Assembly (NCBI GenBank): GCA_005790505.1
Contig: SXUP01000009.1
Location: forward strand, 1-64,000
Source: Actinomycetota bacterium
Lineage (GTDB): Bacteria > Actinomycetota > Acidimicrobiia > Acidimicrobiales > Ilumatobacteraceae
Direction: 5' to 3'
DNA: 64,000 nt
A model generated the notes under the pieces. It did not search any database and was not told the DNA's origin. It was given only the letters and a program-made list of their open reading frames with translations. This document shows positions 63,924-64,000 of this stretch, piece after piece. Made by a program: the position numbers and the translations under genes. Numbering within the stretch: the first letter of the stretch is position 1; each line of letters starts with the position of its first letter.

Positions 63924-64000
63924 ATGAAATCAGCAGTTGCACGATTGCAGGCGACGGGGATATTCCAAACAACAGCAATTCGCAATAGGGCTTTGATGTC
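63924..64000 (+). CDS. unidentified coding start, truncated by window edge
   Basis: An ATG at 63924 with AGGTGAGGA about 10 bp upstream opens a frame, MKSAVARLQATGIFQTTAI, that runs off the window. An in-frame ATG at 63906 is an alternative. The 25 visible residues do not identify a family. Confidence 0.5.
   Translation, partial: MKSAVARLQATGIFQTTAIRNRALM

Overview
The window looks like chromosomal DNA of an actinomycete-type bacterium (Actinomycetota), most plausibly class Acidimicrobiia. The evidence is gene order and family content: recG-rsmD-coaD-DUF177-rpmF-plsX-acpP-rnc-mutM-smc-ftsY-ffh-rpsP-khpA-rimM-trmD-rplS-DUF2469-yraN, the lexA / LysM protein / nrdR arrangement known from mycobacteria and corynebacteria, LexA operators of the GAAC-N4-GTTC type, a class II DAHP synthase and an F420-type LLM oxidoreductase. 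Base composition is near half GC by eye, GTG and TTG starts are frequent, and overlapping stop/start codons are common. No phage, IS element, plasmid or CRISPR signature was seen.

Layout. (1) 1-17.9 kb: a nearly continuous plus-strand housekeeping block for DNA repair, CoA, phospholipid and fatty acid synthesis, chromosome condensation, protein targeting (FtsY, Ffh), and ribosome and tRNA maturation. A lipoprotein with a PASTA/I78-like tail is inserted between ftsY and ffh. (2) 17.5-25.7 kb: mixed strands. Small zinc-binding and one-TM proteins, an alpha/beta hydrolase with alanine in place of the nucleophile, rpe, a TrmA/RlmD-type RNA methyltransferase, an acyltransferase-3/SGNH surface-sugar acylase, tRNA-Lys and tRNA-His, and a class III aminotransferase. 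(3) 25.7-36 kb: recA with a LexA box inside its promoter, a large exported glycine-rich protein, the miaB-miaA-dapF-hflX-dapC run, then lexA divergent from a LysM division-inhibitor-like gene with four LexA boxes between them, and nrdR. (4) 36-42.3 kb: a RibD-C reductase, a molybdopterin oxidoreductase, and the B12-dependent ribonucleotide reductase nrdJ. The 449-bp nrdJ upstream region carries a run of DnaA-box-like sites, a long inverted repeat, a good promoter and an NrdR-box palindrome. (5) 42.3-51.8 kb: accessory metabolism (CapA-like, EEP phosphatase, P450, thiolase, MFS, serine beta-lactamase-like), DAHP synthase and a group 2 sigma factor. (6) 52-54.4 kb: nadD, a degenerate LCP-like protein, rsfS and tRNA-Ala. 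(7) 54.4-64 kb: an accessory block after the tRNA with a DUF1566/Lcl-like secreted protein, an alkylsulfatase-like protein with an altered metal motif translationally coupled to an arylsulfatase, a family 2 glycosyltransferase, a large HAD protein, an LLM oxidoreductase and a PQ-loop membrane protein.

How the parts connect: LexA sites tie recA, lexA and the LysM protein into one SOS response. NrdR, encoded next to the SOS locus, probably acts on nrdJ 3.5 kb downstream, where DnaA-like sites suggest an added link between replication initiation and dNTP supply. The most unusual signals are the nrdJ control region, the sulfatase/glycan block with its non-canonical metallo-beta-lactamase motif, the pseudo-LCP protein and the probable ATA start of yraN.
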